Shown: in pieces, positions 1 to 8,719 of the stretch | Position numbering within the stretch: the first letter of the stretch is position 1 | How the letters are laid out: every line of letters begins with the position of its first letter | DNA from: CBDCGJ01 sp965238305 | GTDB taxonomy: Bacteria > Pseudomonadota > Alphaproteobacteria > GCA-2731375 | DNA length: 64,000 bases | Direction: 5' to 3' | Assembly (NCBI GenBank): GCA_965238305.1 | Contig: CBDEHK010000001.1 | Span: forward strand, 1,612,001 to 1,676,000 | The notes under the pieces: model-generated | What the model was told of the DNA's origin: nothing | Database searches by the model: none | What the model saw: only the letters and a program-made list of their open reading frames with translations | Program-made: the position numbers and the translations under genes

Positions 1-1
1 G

Positions 2-319
2 CAAGCCCGCCATCTGACGGTTCATGGTGTCAATCAGAACGAAGATGGGTCCTATAGCTGGAAGTTCGATAATTATGTCCGCATCCAATTTCCCCACGAA
101 ATGGATGGCGAGCAGAACGCGGCTCTGTGGCGCCGGATTAAATGCCCGACGCAGTTATTTCGCGGCACCGAAAGCTGGGCCACCGATCCGGTCGCGGACG
201 GTCGCGCGGCGCACTTCGAAAACGCCAGCTGTATCGACATAGAAAATGCAGGGCATTGGCTGCATCACGATCGCCTCGACGTCTTCCTTGATCATGTCCG
301 GGAATTCTTGAAAGACTAA
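2..319 (+). CDS. alpha/beta hydrolase, C-terminal part (cut by window start)
   Basis: Only the last ~105 codons are present, in the frame starting at base 2 and ending with TAA at 317-319. The visible part fits the end of an alpha/beta-hydrolase fold enzyme: the segment CPTQLFRGTES is the usual strand before the acid residue, and ENAGHWLHHDR carries the GHW motif whose His completes the Ser-Asp-His triad. The nucleophile elbow lies outside the window. The substrate cannot be inferred. It converges on the ChaC-type gene, with a long hairpin in between. Confidence 0.75.
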   Translation, partial: QARHLTVHGVNQNEDGSYSWKFDNYVRIQFPHEMDGEQNAALWRRIKCPTQLFRGTESWATDPVADGRAAHFENASCIDIENAGHWLHHDRLDVFLDHVREFLKD

Positions 320-347
320 CGCGTGTGCATGAAACTTGAAGTCATCA

Positions 348-420
348 CCAGCCCGCTCCCCCGGCCCAACCACCCACAAGGGTACACTCATTGGGTGGTT
401 GGGCCGGGGGAGCGGGCTGG
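348..420. repeat. Perfect 29-bp inverted repeat (long GC-rich hairpin) between convergent genes
   Basis: Bases 348-376 and 392-420 are exact reverse complements (29 bp each) around a 15-base loop. The arms are very GC-rich and the structure lies between the stops of two convergent genes (319 and 443). It could end transcription from both sides, but it has no T-tract and is much longer than a normal intrinsic terminator stem. A mobile palindromic element (REP/MITE-like) is an alternative. No second copy was seen in this window. Confidence 0.85.
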
Positions 421-442
421 CTCGGTGTTTTGTGAACACGCA

Positions 443-1147
443 CTAAGGCGCGTCGTAGGTTTCAACTTCGTTCAGAAGATGATGCATGGGGCCGTCACCG
501 ATGCCCAATTCATCGAGATGGATGACGGTGTTGTGAAGATAATCGCGGCAGCGGCCAAGGACACCTTCCGCCGTCGCGATCATCCGCACCGTATCCAGAT
601 GGCCAATGCTACCGATATATCGTTCGTGCGTTGGATTGACGACAAAGGCGACGGCGCGAACCGGACCCGTTTCCGTATAGGTCGTCAGCCAGGTTGGTTG
701 ATAGGACCCTGAAATCATTTCGCGCCGCCAGAGGATTGTCGATTCGCTTTCGACTAGGTCCGGCGGAATGCGGATGATTTTGCCGCGGCACGACCCGCCA
801 CGGTCCAGACCGAGCATCAGACCCGGATTTTCCGGGGTCCCGCGACCAACCGGCATATGCAGGCAAAAGCGGCGGTGAAAACCATAAAGCCGGGCGTTTC
901 TTAACCCAGCATTGTGCACCGCCGGGTTCCACATCAAGCTGCCATAGGCGAATACCCAAAGATCGGTACCGGCGGGTAATTCGGCCAGCGTATCATGTCG
1001 ACTTTGCTCCCGCGTCGCTTTGTCAAGGAACAGATCAATCCCCTTGCCGGCATATTCCCGGCGCAATTCTTCGATGCGTTCTTCGGTCAGCTCCTCACGG
1101 CTGATGCCGTCGCGAACAATGGTGCGTTCCGCGGAAGTGTCATTCAC
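443..1147 (-). CDS. ChaC-like gamma-glutamylcyclotransferase
   Basis: The 234-residue protein carries the ChaC/GGCT fold signature FAYGSLMWNP near residue 67, which forms the glutamyl-binding loop, followed by the family landmarks RLYGFHRRFC and SGSYQPTWL. ChaC enzymes cleave cytosolic glutathione to 5-oxoproline and Cys-Gly. The length is near the family norm, with an extra charged N-terminal ~55 residues (EELTEERIEELRREYAG). There is no signal peptide. It is transcribed alone. Family assignment is firm; glutathione specificity is inferred. Confidence 0.88.
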   Translation of the reverse strand: MNDTSAERTIVRDGISREELTEERIEELRREYAGKGIDLFLDKATREQSRHDTLAELPAGTDLWVFAYGSLMWNPAVHNAGLRNARLYGFHRRFCLHMPVGRGTPENPGLMLGLDRGGSCRGKIIRIPPDLVESESTILWRREMISGSYQPTWLTTYTETGPVRAVAFVVNPTHERYIGSIGHLDTVRMIATAEGVLGRCRDYLHNTVIHLDELGIGDGPMHHLLNEVETYDAP

Positions 1148-1251
1148 GGTTTCAAAATCTCATTCGTATTAATAGGTATCGTTGCGATGACAGTATCGCC
1201 CAACAATGGTTGACGATAAACCCCATAAATGTAGGTAAAGGAAATGTGCGC

Positions 1252-2073
1252 TTAGCTTGCGCCTTTGATCGCATCCCAATATTTCATGTTGAGATCGCCT
1301 AGGAACTTGTCGTGCATATGCGAGATACAGCCGCGCATTGTCGTCATGCCGCCGGACTTGTTCTTTTCTTCGCATAATTGATAAGCTTCCGTCAGCATGT
1401 TTACCGCATCCGGACGCATGCCGTTTAATAAACCACTTCGTTGCACATTTTTCCAAACCGCTTTGGTGGTTTTTGGTCCGACGTGCGTGAACGGGGGCAA
1501 GCTATTGGCAATATGACTGGTCACGCGCGCGGCGCTCATCTCTTGCTGGTTCTCGTCGACAATCTGCCGGCCAATTTTGCGCCAAGGACCAGTGGCGACA
1601 GCAATACTCATCTCGCTCTGTGGTTCATATTTGTCTGACGGCGCTGGTACTAAGGAGACGTTCGGCGCCACGGTCACCTCGACACGCGCCAGGTTCATCT
1701 TGTGCAAAGCATAGGAGCGCATGCTCATCCGCACCGCGACATGGGTTCGTAGGGCTTTCAATTCGAAATGTTTGGTCGGGTCGAGACTGACCGGTGTGCC
1801 GTCAGGGGTATAGCCGGTGGCACGGATCCCACCGATGCCGACGACCTGATAACGCGTGCCTTTGTCCGGTGTTGCGTAATCCGGTTGCAGACAAAAGGCC
1901 GACAATTCGACAAAACAATCACCGTTGAAGCAGAGCAATTCCATCGGTTTATCGATCGATACCAGGGCCAGAACTTGTGGCGAGCTGCTAACTGCAAAGC
2001 TTGTCGTTGTTGTCATAAACGACAGCGAAAGAGCTGCCGCGACATAAACCCATGCTTTTGCCAACCGTCTCAT
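1252..2073 (-). CDS. Secreted protein of unknown function
   Basis: The 273-residue product begins with a clear signal peptide: RRLAK, then a hydrophobic stretch to about residue 27 with a plausible cleavage after SFA. The mature part has several cysteines (LLCFNGDCF, FCLQ, QLCEE, GCISH) that could form disulfides in the periplasm. No enzymatic motif was recognised. It stands alone between the ChaC-like gene and a citrate-synthase-like gene on the same strand, about 100 bp from each. Function unknown. Confidence 0.7.
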   Translation of the reverse strand: MRRLAKAWVYVAAALSLSFMTTTTSFAVSSSPQVLALVSIDKPMELLCFNGDCFVELSAFCLQPDYATPDKGTRYQVVGIGGIRATGYTPDGTPVSLDPTKHFELKALRTHVAVRMSMRSYALHKMNLARVEVTVAPNVSLVPAPSDKYEPQSEMSIAVATGPWRKIGRQIVDENQQEMSAARVTSHIANSLPPFTHVGPKTTKAVWKNVQRSGLLNGMRPDAVNMLTEAYQLCEEKNKSGGMTTMRGCISHMHDKFLGDLNMKYWDAIKGAS

Positions 2074-2180
2074 TGCCAGATTAATCCCAAATTATATATT
2101 GCACAGTAATTTCGTGCAGTTTTTCACTAAACCGCCAAATCGTCAAATCACATTCCTGTAGAGGATGGTAGAGGACTGAA

Positions 2181-3260
2181 TTAGCCTGCCGGCGCGTCGC
2201 CAACATATCGCGCCCGCGGACGCAGCAGCTGACGACTTTCATACTGCTCTTGCGCATGGGCGATCCAACCGGCGCAACGGCCAACGGCGAAAATGGTGAA
2301 CGGCGCCTGTTTCGGCAACTGAAAAATCCGCGCCAAAGAAGCCAGAGCAAAATCGATGTTGGGTTGGCTTTGTGTTAGCTCGGATATGGCGTCAGAAATT
2401 GCGGAAATCCTTGCATGGATTGAGGTGTCAGAGGCAACTTGCGCAATCATCCCCAGTAGCGTTCTGGCCCGCGGGTCAAAATCTTCATAGAGGGTATGAC
2501 CAAATCCGGCGATGCTATCACCGCGGCGAAGCCGTTCGGCGACGCCATGTTGCGGATCTTCGGTGCGTTCTAAGTCATCTAACATTGCCATCACTTTGGC
2601 GGTTTGGCCGCCATGGCGTGGCCCTTGCAAAGCGGCGAGGCCAGCAGACACCGCAGCATAAGGCGGCGCCCCGGTTGAGGCAGCGCAACGTACCGTGAAG
2701 GCGGATGCATTCAATTCATGATCGGCGCTCAACACCAGGGCGGCGCGGATAATATCGGCGGCAGCTTCGTCGACCATCCAGGCGGCGGCCAGTTGTTGGT
2801 GCATGGGTTGATCGGTGGGCAGGGTGCCGGTGAAACCGGCGGCAAGCAGGCGAATAATCCGGGTCCCGGCGCGGGCGACGCTATCCGGGTTTAGACTGAG
2901 TGCCTGCAGATCATCGTTGCCGGCCAGTGCCAAGGCGGTCAATGTCCGGGCCAGGCCAGGCTCGATCCCGGCCGGTGTCGGATCAATCGGCGGCGGTTCT
3001 TTAAAAATATCGCTGTCTTCCTGCCGCCACAGAATAGAGGCGCAGTGTTCAAAACTGGCGGAACTTGCCAAATCTTCCGCATTCCGGCCGCGATAATACA
3101 GTTTTTCGTCGGAAATCAAGGTGATCGCCGACGACAAGATCGGCGCCAAGGCAATCGCCCCGGATTCGTCGCGCGGGCAAGTCGCTGACTTTTTGGCGAT
3201 GCTGAGCGGCGTCGCGCCGGAGCCGGAACTGGTTCGAAATATGGAGGTATATTTCGCCAC
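2181..3260 (-). CDS. Citrate-synthase-family protein, 5' end replaced
   Basis: From about residue 32 (AIALAPILSSAITLI, YYRGRNAEDLA) to the end the protein follows the citrate synthase fold. It has the first catalytic His in GPRHGG, the second in GFGHTLYEDFDPRA, and the Asp in PNIDF. It belongs to the subfamily that normally carries an N-terminal DNA-binding-like HTH segment, which is absent here. The first ~30 codons of this open frame are only the antisense of the divergent neighbour. No ATG or GTG lies near the homology start; TTG codons near 3120-3140 are the only internal options. The gene is therefore probably truncated. See the finding on the head-to-head junction. Confidence 0.65.
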   Translation of the reverse strand: MAKYTSIFRTSSGSGATPLSIAKKSATCPRDESGAIALAPILSSAITLISDEKLYYRGRNAEDLASSASFEHCASILWRQEDSDIFKEPPPIDPTPAGIEPGLARTLTALALAGNDDLQALSLNPDSVARAGTRIIRLLAAGFTGTLPTDQPMHQQLAAAWMVDEAAADIIRAALVLSADHELNASAFTVRCAASTGAPPYAAVSAGLAALQGPRHGGQTAKVMAMLDDLERTEDPQHGVAERLRRGDSIAGFGHTLYEDFDPRARTLLGMIAQVASDTSIHARISAISDAISELTQSQPNIDFALASLARIFQLPKQAPFTIFAVGRCAGWIAHAQEQYESRQLLRPRARYVGDAPAG

Positions 3261-3855
3261 GGTCGCCGATCATGGCATGAACGCCTCAACCTTCACAGCC
3301 CGCGTCGTCGCCTCGACACAAGCCGGTGTGATATCCGCCGTTGTTGCTGCTTTGTGTGCCCTGAAAGGGCCTTTGCATGGCGGGGCACCGGGACCGGTCT
3401 TGGATATGCTGGATGCAGCAAAAAAATCCGGCGATCCTCGGCGCTGGCTATTGGACCAACTTGAATGCGGCGAACGGGTAATGGGATTTGGTCATCGCAT
3501 TTATCGTACCCGCGATCCGCGCGCCGATGTTTTAAAGGCGGTTGTCATCGGCATGCAAGGTCGCACTGAACGTCTTGCATTTGCTGAAGAATTGGAAGGC
3601 CATGTTCTATCAATTTTGAAGGAACGTTATCCCGGCCGCAGGCTCGATACTAATGTTGAGTTTTATACAGCATTGGCGTTGGAGGCGATTGGTTTGCCAC
3701 GGCAGTTATTTACCCCGGCATTCGCCCTTGGCCGCGTCCTCGGGTGGGTTGCACATGTGCAGGAACAAGAACAATCGGGGAAAATAATTCGCCCGGCCTC
3801 CCGCTATATCGGATCTGTGCCGGACGGCGCCGCTGTCTTAGCCGCAGCCGGTTAA
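3121..3855 (+). CDS. Citrate/methylcitrate synthase-like, N-terminal half missing
   Basis: The 244-residue frame (GTG at 3121) covers only the C-terminal two thirds of a citrate/2-methylcitrate synthase. It has VADHGMNASTFTARV, the catalytic His in KGPLHGG, the second in GFGHRIYRTRDPRA, and NVEFYTA at the third active-site position. Family-like sequence starts abruptly around base 3168; the first ~16 codons are the antisense of the opposite gene. A normal enzyme has roughly 120-150 more N-terminal residues, so this is likely a remnant. It converges on the GGDEF gene with a 4-base overlap. Confidence 0.6.
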   Translation: MIADDKIGAKAIAPDSSRGQVADFLAMLSGVAPEPELVRNMEVYFATVADHGMNASTFTARVVASTQAGVISAVVAALCALKGPLHGGAPGPVLDMLDAAKKSGDPRRWLLDQLECGERVMGFGHRIYRTRDPRADVLKAVVIGMQGRTERLAFAEELEGHVLSILKERYPGRRLDTNVEFYTALALEAIGLPRQLFTPAFALGRVLGWVAHVQEQEQSGKIIRPASRYIGSVPDGAAVLAAAG

Positions 3856-5360
3856 AGGAAAGCGATTTCGTAACCACCGCCGCCAGCCTTCGCCGCCTGC
3901 ATGGCAAGGTCGGCGGCACGGACGACTTCTTCGCTATTTTCGCCATGTTCCGGATAGGCTGAAATGCCGATACTGATGCCGATATGGGCCGTTGTCCCGA
4001 CAATGTCATAAGGCAAACCAAAATCGTCGATAATTTTGTTGACGACGACGACAGCATCCTCGATTTGCTCTGCATGATCGATCAGGACAACAAATTCGTC
4101 GCCGGAAAATCTTGCCACAAGATCTTCGCTTCTCGTCGCCTGAACCAAGCGTTCTGCCGCCTCGCGCAGGACTTCGTCACCGGCATGGTTGCCATACTGA
4201 TCGTTCACGTCCTTGAATTTGTTCAAATTAGCCAATAATAAAAAGACTTTGCGGTTGTGTCGTTTGGCGTGGCTGATGTCCCGATCCAGCATATTGTGGA
4301 AAAGCTTGCGGTTTGCCAATCCGGTCAACTCGTCATAGAGCGCCATCAATTCGACTTGCGCTTTCGAGGCTTGATTGTCTTTTTTTGCCTGCTTTACTTG
4401 GTTTTGCCGTTTATCGGCTAGCTGTTCAGCCAGAATAATCTGACGTTGCGTCACAAACAGATAGCGCGTGAGTGCCAGGGTTGAGAGGCCGCCAATCAAC
4501 AACACAAATCCGGTCGCCGAAAACAGTATACTTGGCGTCGATAATGTTTTCGGCACCGCGATGATCGCCCATTTGCGGCTGCCCATATTAATGTCGCGAC
4601 GATACAAAAACGGATACTGGTCGAGCTTCGTTAGATCATCTCCGAAATCGTGCGGAACCAAAACCTGCTCGGCCGCCAGTTCCGATACGTCGAAGATCAC
4701 GATGTCCAGTTTTAGCGCACTGGTGAACCTAGACTGCGCCAAGTTTTGCACTAGTTTGCCAGTATCGAATTTCCCGACGCCAAAGCCGGCGAGTTTTTCC
4801 ACCCGCTCGTCAGCGCTAAGCGCGCGATTGCCGTCGCGATAGATTGGTAAGAAGCCGGTTACGCCATAACCGCGACCCTTGCCCCCGGATAATTTGAAAC
4901 GAGAGGTGATGGTGAAATTTCCGCTTCGGCGTGCCTGCTCCATTGCGTCCTGATAATGCGGCTCCTTCGATTTGCGGCTGCCCCAATCGATGGCGAGCAA
5001 GCCGTTTGGCAAACTTATTGAATTGGTGAAGCCAGAAAACTCCGCCGGTGTGACATCTTCCGAATTAACTAAGAATACTTTTAGGGACCCGAGCAAAGTT
5101 ATGGAGGTGTCGATCCTTTGTCTGACTTCGTCCACCCGCGCTTCCGCAATTGTATTGAACTCGCTTAGCTGGGCGGCGCGTTCGGAACGATCGACGTAGA
5201 AAGCCGCCGAGATTGTGAGCACAATCGCGAAGGCAGACAACATCGCGATCCGTCCCAACGCATTTGCGCCGATTTGGACTTTTGCCGGTTCTTCTGTGCC
5301 AGTCTTGTCTGTTTCCTCAACCACTTCGTCGCCATTTGTTTGCGAAAAGGAATTGTGCAA
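3852..5360 (-). CDS. CHASE-domain diguanylate cyclase-like protein with altered metal site
   Basis: The 502-residue inner-membrane protein has TM1 at ~36-56, a periplasmic CHASE-like sensor (~75-250; RVDEVRQRIDTSITLLGSL, GFLPIYRDG), TM2 at ~290-312, a charged linker, and a C-terminal GGDEF domain starting at LYDELTGLANRKLF. The signature reads SGDEF near residue 418, which is tolerated in active cyclases. However, the first metal-binding strand, usually DLDxFK, reads NLNKFK, with both Asp replaced by Asn. Catalysis may be lost and the domain may be a GTP-binding or regulatory module. No RxxD inhibitory site was evident. Confidence 0.85.
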   Translation of the reverse strand: MHNSFSQTNGDEVVEETDKTGTEEPAKVQIGANALGRIAMLSAFAIVLTISAAFYVDRSERAAQLSEFNTIAEARVDEVRQRIDTSITLLGSLKVFLVNSEDVTPAEFSGFTNSISLPNGLLAIDWGSRKSKEPHYQDAMEQARRSGNFTITSRFKLSGGKGRGYGVTGFLPIYRDGNRALSADERVEKLAGFGVGKFDTGKLVQNLAQSRFTSALKLDIVIFDVSELAAEQVLVPHDFGDDLTKLDQYPFLYRRDINMGSRKWAIIAVPKTLSTPSILFSATGFVLLIGGLSTLALTRYLFVTQRQIILAEQLADKRQNQVKQAKKDNQASKAQVELMALYDELTGLANRKLFHNMLDRDISHAKRHNRKVFLLLANLNKFKDVNDQYGNHAGDEVLREAAERLVQATRSEDLVARFSGDEFVVLIDHAEQIEDAVVVVNKIIDDFGLPYDIVGTTAHIGISIGISAYPEHGENSEEVVRAADLAMQAAKAGGGGYEIAFL

Positions 5361-5409
5361 AAAAACGAGCGAGACTTAAAGCTAAAAATATTATTTGATC
5401 CTGATCTTA

Positions 5410-6279
5410 CTAGATATCGATTTTCGCCCAATCCGGTTTTTTGAAGGCCCAGGGGTCGCCCCAGAGCTGCTGGCCACCATCGATCGTCAAGACTTCGCCG
5501 GTGATGAATTTGGCTGACGGGGCGCTTAAATATACCGCACCTTCTGCCACATCCATCACGTCGCCCGCCCGTAGCATCGGGTTGGAGACGAGAAAACTTT
5601 TCGATCCTTCCGGCGGGTAGCGATTAAAACCTTCGCTTTCGCAACATCCCGGCGCCAGGCAATTAACCCGAATGCCGTTTTGCGCCCATTCGACCGCTAC
5701 TGTTTTAGACATATATATTACCCCGGCCCGCGCCGCCGCCGTGTGCGCCATATCCGGCAGTCCCCGCCAAATATCGGCAACAATGTTAACAATGGCGCCC
5801 TGTTGATCACTGTCCTGCCAGCATTTGGCCGTGGCTTGGGTCATATACCAAGTGCCGTTCAAGTTCGTGTCGATAACCGCATTCCAACCTTTGACGGTAA
5901 AATCGATGGCCGGTTGCGGGAATTGTCCACCGGCATTATTGACCAGGACATCCAAGTTTCCATGGTCATTGAACACGGATTTTATGACTGCGTCGACCTG
6001 TTCCGGATCCCGAATATTGAGTTGGTGGACATCGACTTCGGCGCCGGCTTTTCGCATGCAGTTGGCTGCGTGGTCGAGTTTTTCCATGTCCCTGCCGCAG
6101 ACGATCATGTTCGCGCCAAGGCGGGCAAATAGATAAGCAATACCTTTGCCCAGACCACTGCCGGCGCCTGACACAAATACCGTCTTGCCGGCAAAAAGGT
6201 CGCCTCGATAGACCGTTGGATGGGCCAGCAATTCTTCGTCCGAGAAGCCGTAGACTTTTTCGCCGTCGACGATTTTCAT
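5410..6279 (-). CDS. SDR-family reductase, peroxisomal 2-enoyl-CoA reductase type
   Basis: The 289-residue Rossmann protein has the cofactor motif SGAGSGLGKGIA at ~37-48 and the structural NNAGG. At the usual YxxxK site it reads AHTAAARAGVIYMSK: the catalytic Tyr is absent and the GAARAGV pattern resembles trans-2-enoyl-CoA and 2,4-dienoyl-CoA reductases rather than classical alcohol dehydrogenases. It follows an acyl-CoA dehydrogenase gene after 3 bp, so the two probably form an operon acting on acyl-CoAs. Substrate unknown. Confidence 0.82.
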   Translation of the reverse strand: MKIVDGEKVYGFSDEELLAHPTVYRGDLFAGKTVFVSGAGSGLGKGIAYLFARLGANMIVCGRDMEKLDHAANCMRKAGAEVDVHQLNIRDPEQVDAVIKSVFNDHGNLDVLVNNAGGQFPQPAIDFTVKGWNAVIDTNLNGTWYMTQATAKCWQDSDQQGAIVNIVADIWRGLPDMAHTAAARAGVIYMSKTVAVEWAQNGIRVNCLAPGCCESEGFNRYPPEGSKSFLVSNPMLRAGDVMDVAEGAVYLSAPSAKFITGEVLTIDGGQQLWGDPWAFKKPDWAKIDI

Positions 6280-6282
6280 TTC

Positions 6283-7443
6283 TTAAAGCCTCTTGGCGAC
6301 TTCTTCGAGCATGGTTTCGGTGGTGCCGCCACCGATCGTCAGGATACGGGCATCCCTGGACATCCGTTCGATTGGGCTTTCGCGCATGTAGCCCATGCCG
6401 CCATGAAACTGGACGCAGTCATACATCAGTTCCTGCTGCATCTCACAACAAAACGACTTCACTTGACTGACCTCACGGACGCAATCTTCGCCCTTGCTGT
6501 CAAGCCAGGCCGCGTAGTGCAGTAATTGCCGTGACGCTTCAAGCTTGGCGGTGTGCATGGCGAGGCGGTGGCGGATGGTTTGTTTGTCCCATAGCGTGCC
6601 GCCAAAGGCTTCGCGGTTTTTCACCCAATCTAAGGTCAATTCAATTGCCCGGGCGCTTTCGCCAACGGCCATGCCGGATAAGACCATGCGCTCGTTCTGG
6701 AAATTGCTCATGATCGAATAGAAACCTTTATGTTCTTCGCCCAGCAGATTACCGGCCGGGATGCGGCAATCTTCGAATACCAATTCCGCCGTATCGGAAC
6801 AGCGCCAGCCATGTTTATCGAGCGAGCGGCTGACCGAAAATCCGGGCGTGTCCTTTTCAACAATGAACATGGAAATGCCACGACTTGCCTTAGCCGCCGG
6901 ATCCGTTCGCGCGGCCACGAAGATGATGTCGCCATGAACACCATTGGTAATGAAAGTTTTGCTGCCGTTCAGCACCCATTCGTTGCCGTCTAATACGGCT
7001 TTTGTCTTAAGCGCGGCAACGTCTGAGCCGCCGCCTGGTTCGGTCACCGCGATGGCGGAAATCTTTGCGCCGGATACGATGTCCGGCAGATATTTTTCCT
7101 TCTGCTCGGTACTGCCGGCGCGGGCCAGGTGGGGAGAAGCCATATCGGTGTGGACCAACACGGTGGCGGAAAACCCGCCAAAGGTAGAACGGCCAAGTTC
7201 TTCCGACAAGACTATCGATGACATCACATCCATCTCGGCACCACCATAAGCCTCCTCGTGGCGCATGCCGAATACGCCGAGTTCGCCAAGCTTTTTTAAT
7301 GTTTCACGTGGAACTTTGCCGGTATCTTCCCAGTCGTCGCCAAAAGGAACCACTTCTTCGGCGATGAAACGTCGCAGCTGATCGCGGATCATCCGGTGGT
7401 CGTCGCCAAAATATATAGAGTCTTTGAATTCGAAATCGCTCAT
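6283..7443 (-). CDS. Acyl-CoA dehydrogenase
   Basis: The product shows the ACAD architecture: N-terminal helices (RDQLRRFIAEEVVPFGDDWE), the FAD/substrate signature VTEPGGGSDVAALKT, and the C-terminal flavin-binding block QFHGGMGYMRESPIER. MSDFEF at 7443 was chosen as the start because the 25 residues upstream in the open frame do not look like ACAD sequence; the ribosome site there is weak. The enzyme oxidises an acyl-CoA to the 2-enoyl-CoA and passes electrons to ETF. It precedes the enoyl-CoA reductase-like SDR by 3 bp. Confidence 0.9.
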   Translation of the reverse strand: MSDFEFKDSIYFGDDHRMIRDQLRRFIAEEVVPFGDDWEDTGKVPRETLKKLGELGVFGMRHEEAYGGAEMDVMSSIVLSEELGRSTFGGFSATVLVHTDMASPHLARAGSTEQKEKYLPDIVSGAKISAIAVTEPGGGSDVAALKTKAVLDGNEWVLNGSKTFITNGVHGDIIFVAARTDPAAKASRGISMFIVEKDTPGFSVSRSLDKHGWRCSDTAELVFEDCRIPAGNLLGEEHKGFYSIMSNFQNERMVLSGMAVGESARAIELTLDWVKNREAFGGTLWDKQTIRHRLAMHTAKLEASRQLLHYAAWLDSKGEDCVREVSQVKSFCCEMQQELMYDCVQFHGGMGYMRESPIERMSRDARILTIGGGTTETMLEEVAKRL

Positions 7444-7657
7444 CTCTGCCGCACTTTCAAAAAAATAACCTGTTGCGGCGCAGTTAAGCGGCTCGCCGGT
7501 CTGGGTGCAAGCCCTCAATTTTTGATTTTTCGCCGTTATTCAGCGGTGCTCGAATGCACTGCAATCACTGGTTCAAAGGCACGTAATTCGACCATTGGAG
7601 TGTGGCAGGCGATCATGTAGTCACTTTAACCGGTCAATTTTGGGGTGCCGCCAGAAA

Positions 7658-8530
7658 TCACTGTTTTCGAAGTTCCAGACGCAGGGCGACGATGTTCATG
7701 GCGAATAGTGCGACAATGACGATAGCGCCACCGATCAGGGCCCACCAACCCGGAAACTCCTTTAACACCAGCCAAACCCAGAAGGGTCCAAGAACGGCTT
7801 CAAGTAACAACAGCAAGCTCACTTCCGACACCGGCAAATATCGAGGTCCGATGGCCATCATGGAGAAAGGGATTGGGACAACGATCAAGCCCATTAAAGC
7901 CAAAAATAGCCAGTCATCGGAAACAGGGCTGAACGGGCGTGCCAAAAACACTGCCACCGCCGCCAAAATATAACCGGACACGCCCATCGCCGGGACCATG
8001 GAGCGGGCCTTTTGATGCCGGGCAATTGAAAGCGATGAAGCCATGCAGATCGCCGTTGCAAGGGCATAAAGATCGCCGGTGAGCGAAGCTTGACCGTTGC
8101 CAAAGCTGCCGCCGGCGATGATCGCGACGCCAGCCAAGGCGATAGTGATCGCCAGCCAGGTGCGTCGCGGCACCTCTTCCTTCATGATCCAGCGCGCAAT
8201 GAGAGCGGCAAAAATCGGTGCGGTGCTGGCAATAAAAAGGGTGTTGGCAACGGTTGTATTGACTATCGATTGGACAAAACAAACTGAACCGAGCGCGAAG
8301 ATTGCCCCGCACGCTAGCCCGGATTTTCCCACAGTCGATAACTGTTGAATCGGGTTTTGCCTGCTAATCAGCCAATAGCCGACAAAAATTGCGTTGCCGC
8401 TTAAAAAACCGCGCCAAAACATTGTCGTCCAAGGATCGACCGAGACCAACCGAATTAACAGTCCATCAGGTGTCAAAATTAACACCCCGAAAACAACAAT
8501 TAGGACGCCTTTGAGTTGATCGTCATGCAT
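7658..8530 (-). CDS. DMT-superfamily (EamA) transporter
   Basis: The protein has about ten hydrophobic helices arranged as two EamA repeats of five; the second ends with LLLLLEAVLGPFWVWLVLKEFPGWWALIGG, split here only by description. This glutamate-containing motif is typical of drug/metabolite exporters. ATG 8530 was preferred to GTG 8545. It is divergent from the M20 peptidase gene, and their upstream regions overlap within ~190 bp. Substrate not predictable. Confidence 0.88.
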   Translation of the reverse strand: MHDDQLKGVLIVVFGVLILTPDGLLIRLVSVDPWTTMFWRGFLSGNAIFVGYWLISRQNPIQQLSTVGKSGLACGAIFALGSVCFVQSIVNTTVANTLFIASTAPIFAALIARWIMKEEVPRRTWLAITIALAGVAIIAGGSFGNGQASLTGDLYALATAICMASSLSIARHQKARSMVPAMGVSGYILAAVAVFLARPFSPVSDDWLFLALMGLIVVPIPFSMMAIGPRYLPVSEVSLLLLLEAVLGPFWVWLVLKEFPGWWALIGGAIVIVALFAMNIVALRLELRKQ

Positions 8531-8719
8531 TATTTTGCCTGTCACGATGCCGCACGAAAACCACGCGATTTGCCATCGTTCCGCTCTCCCGATAGAAAGT
8601 TTAACTTGCGTGGCCTGGATATTCTTTCCAAAGTGCCAGTTGCGGTGGCGACTATAGGCAGGCCCAATCAGGCTGGCAATATCAGAAATCGAACGGAATT
8701 AATTGGACAGGGAAAAATC

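Noticed and set aside
155..712. Peptides SPLPRPNHP encoded on both strands of the 348-420 hairpin
   Set aside because: They are a by-product of the inverted repeat and run through the ends of two real genes.
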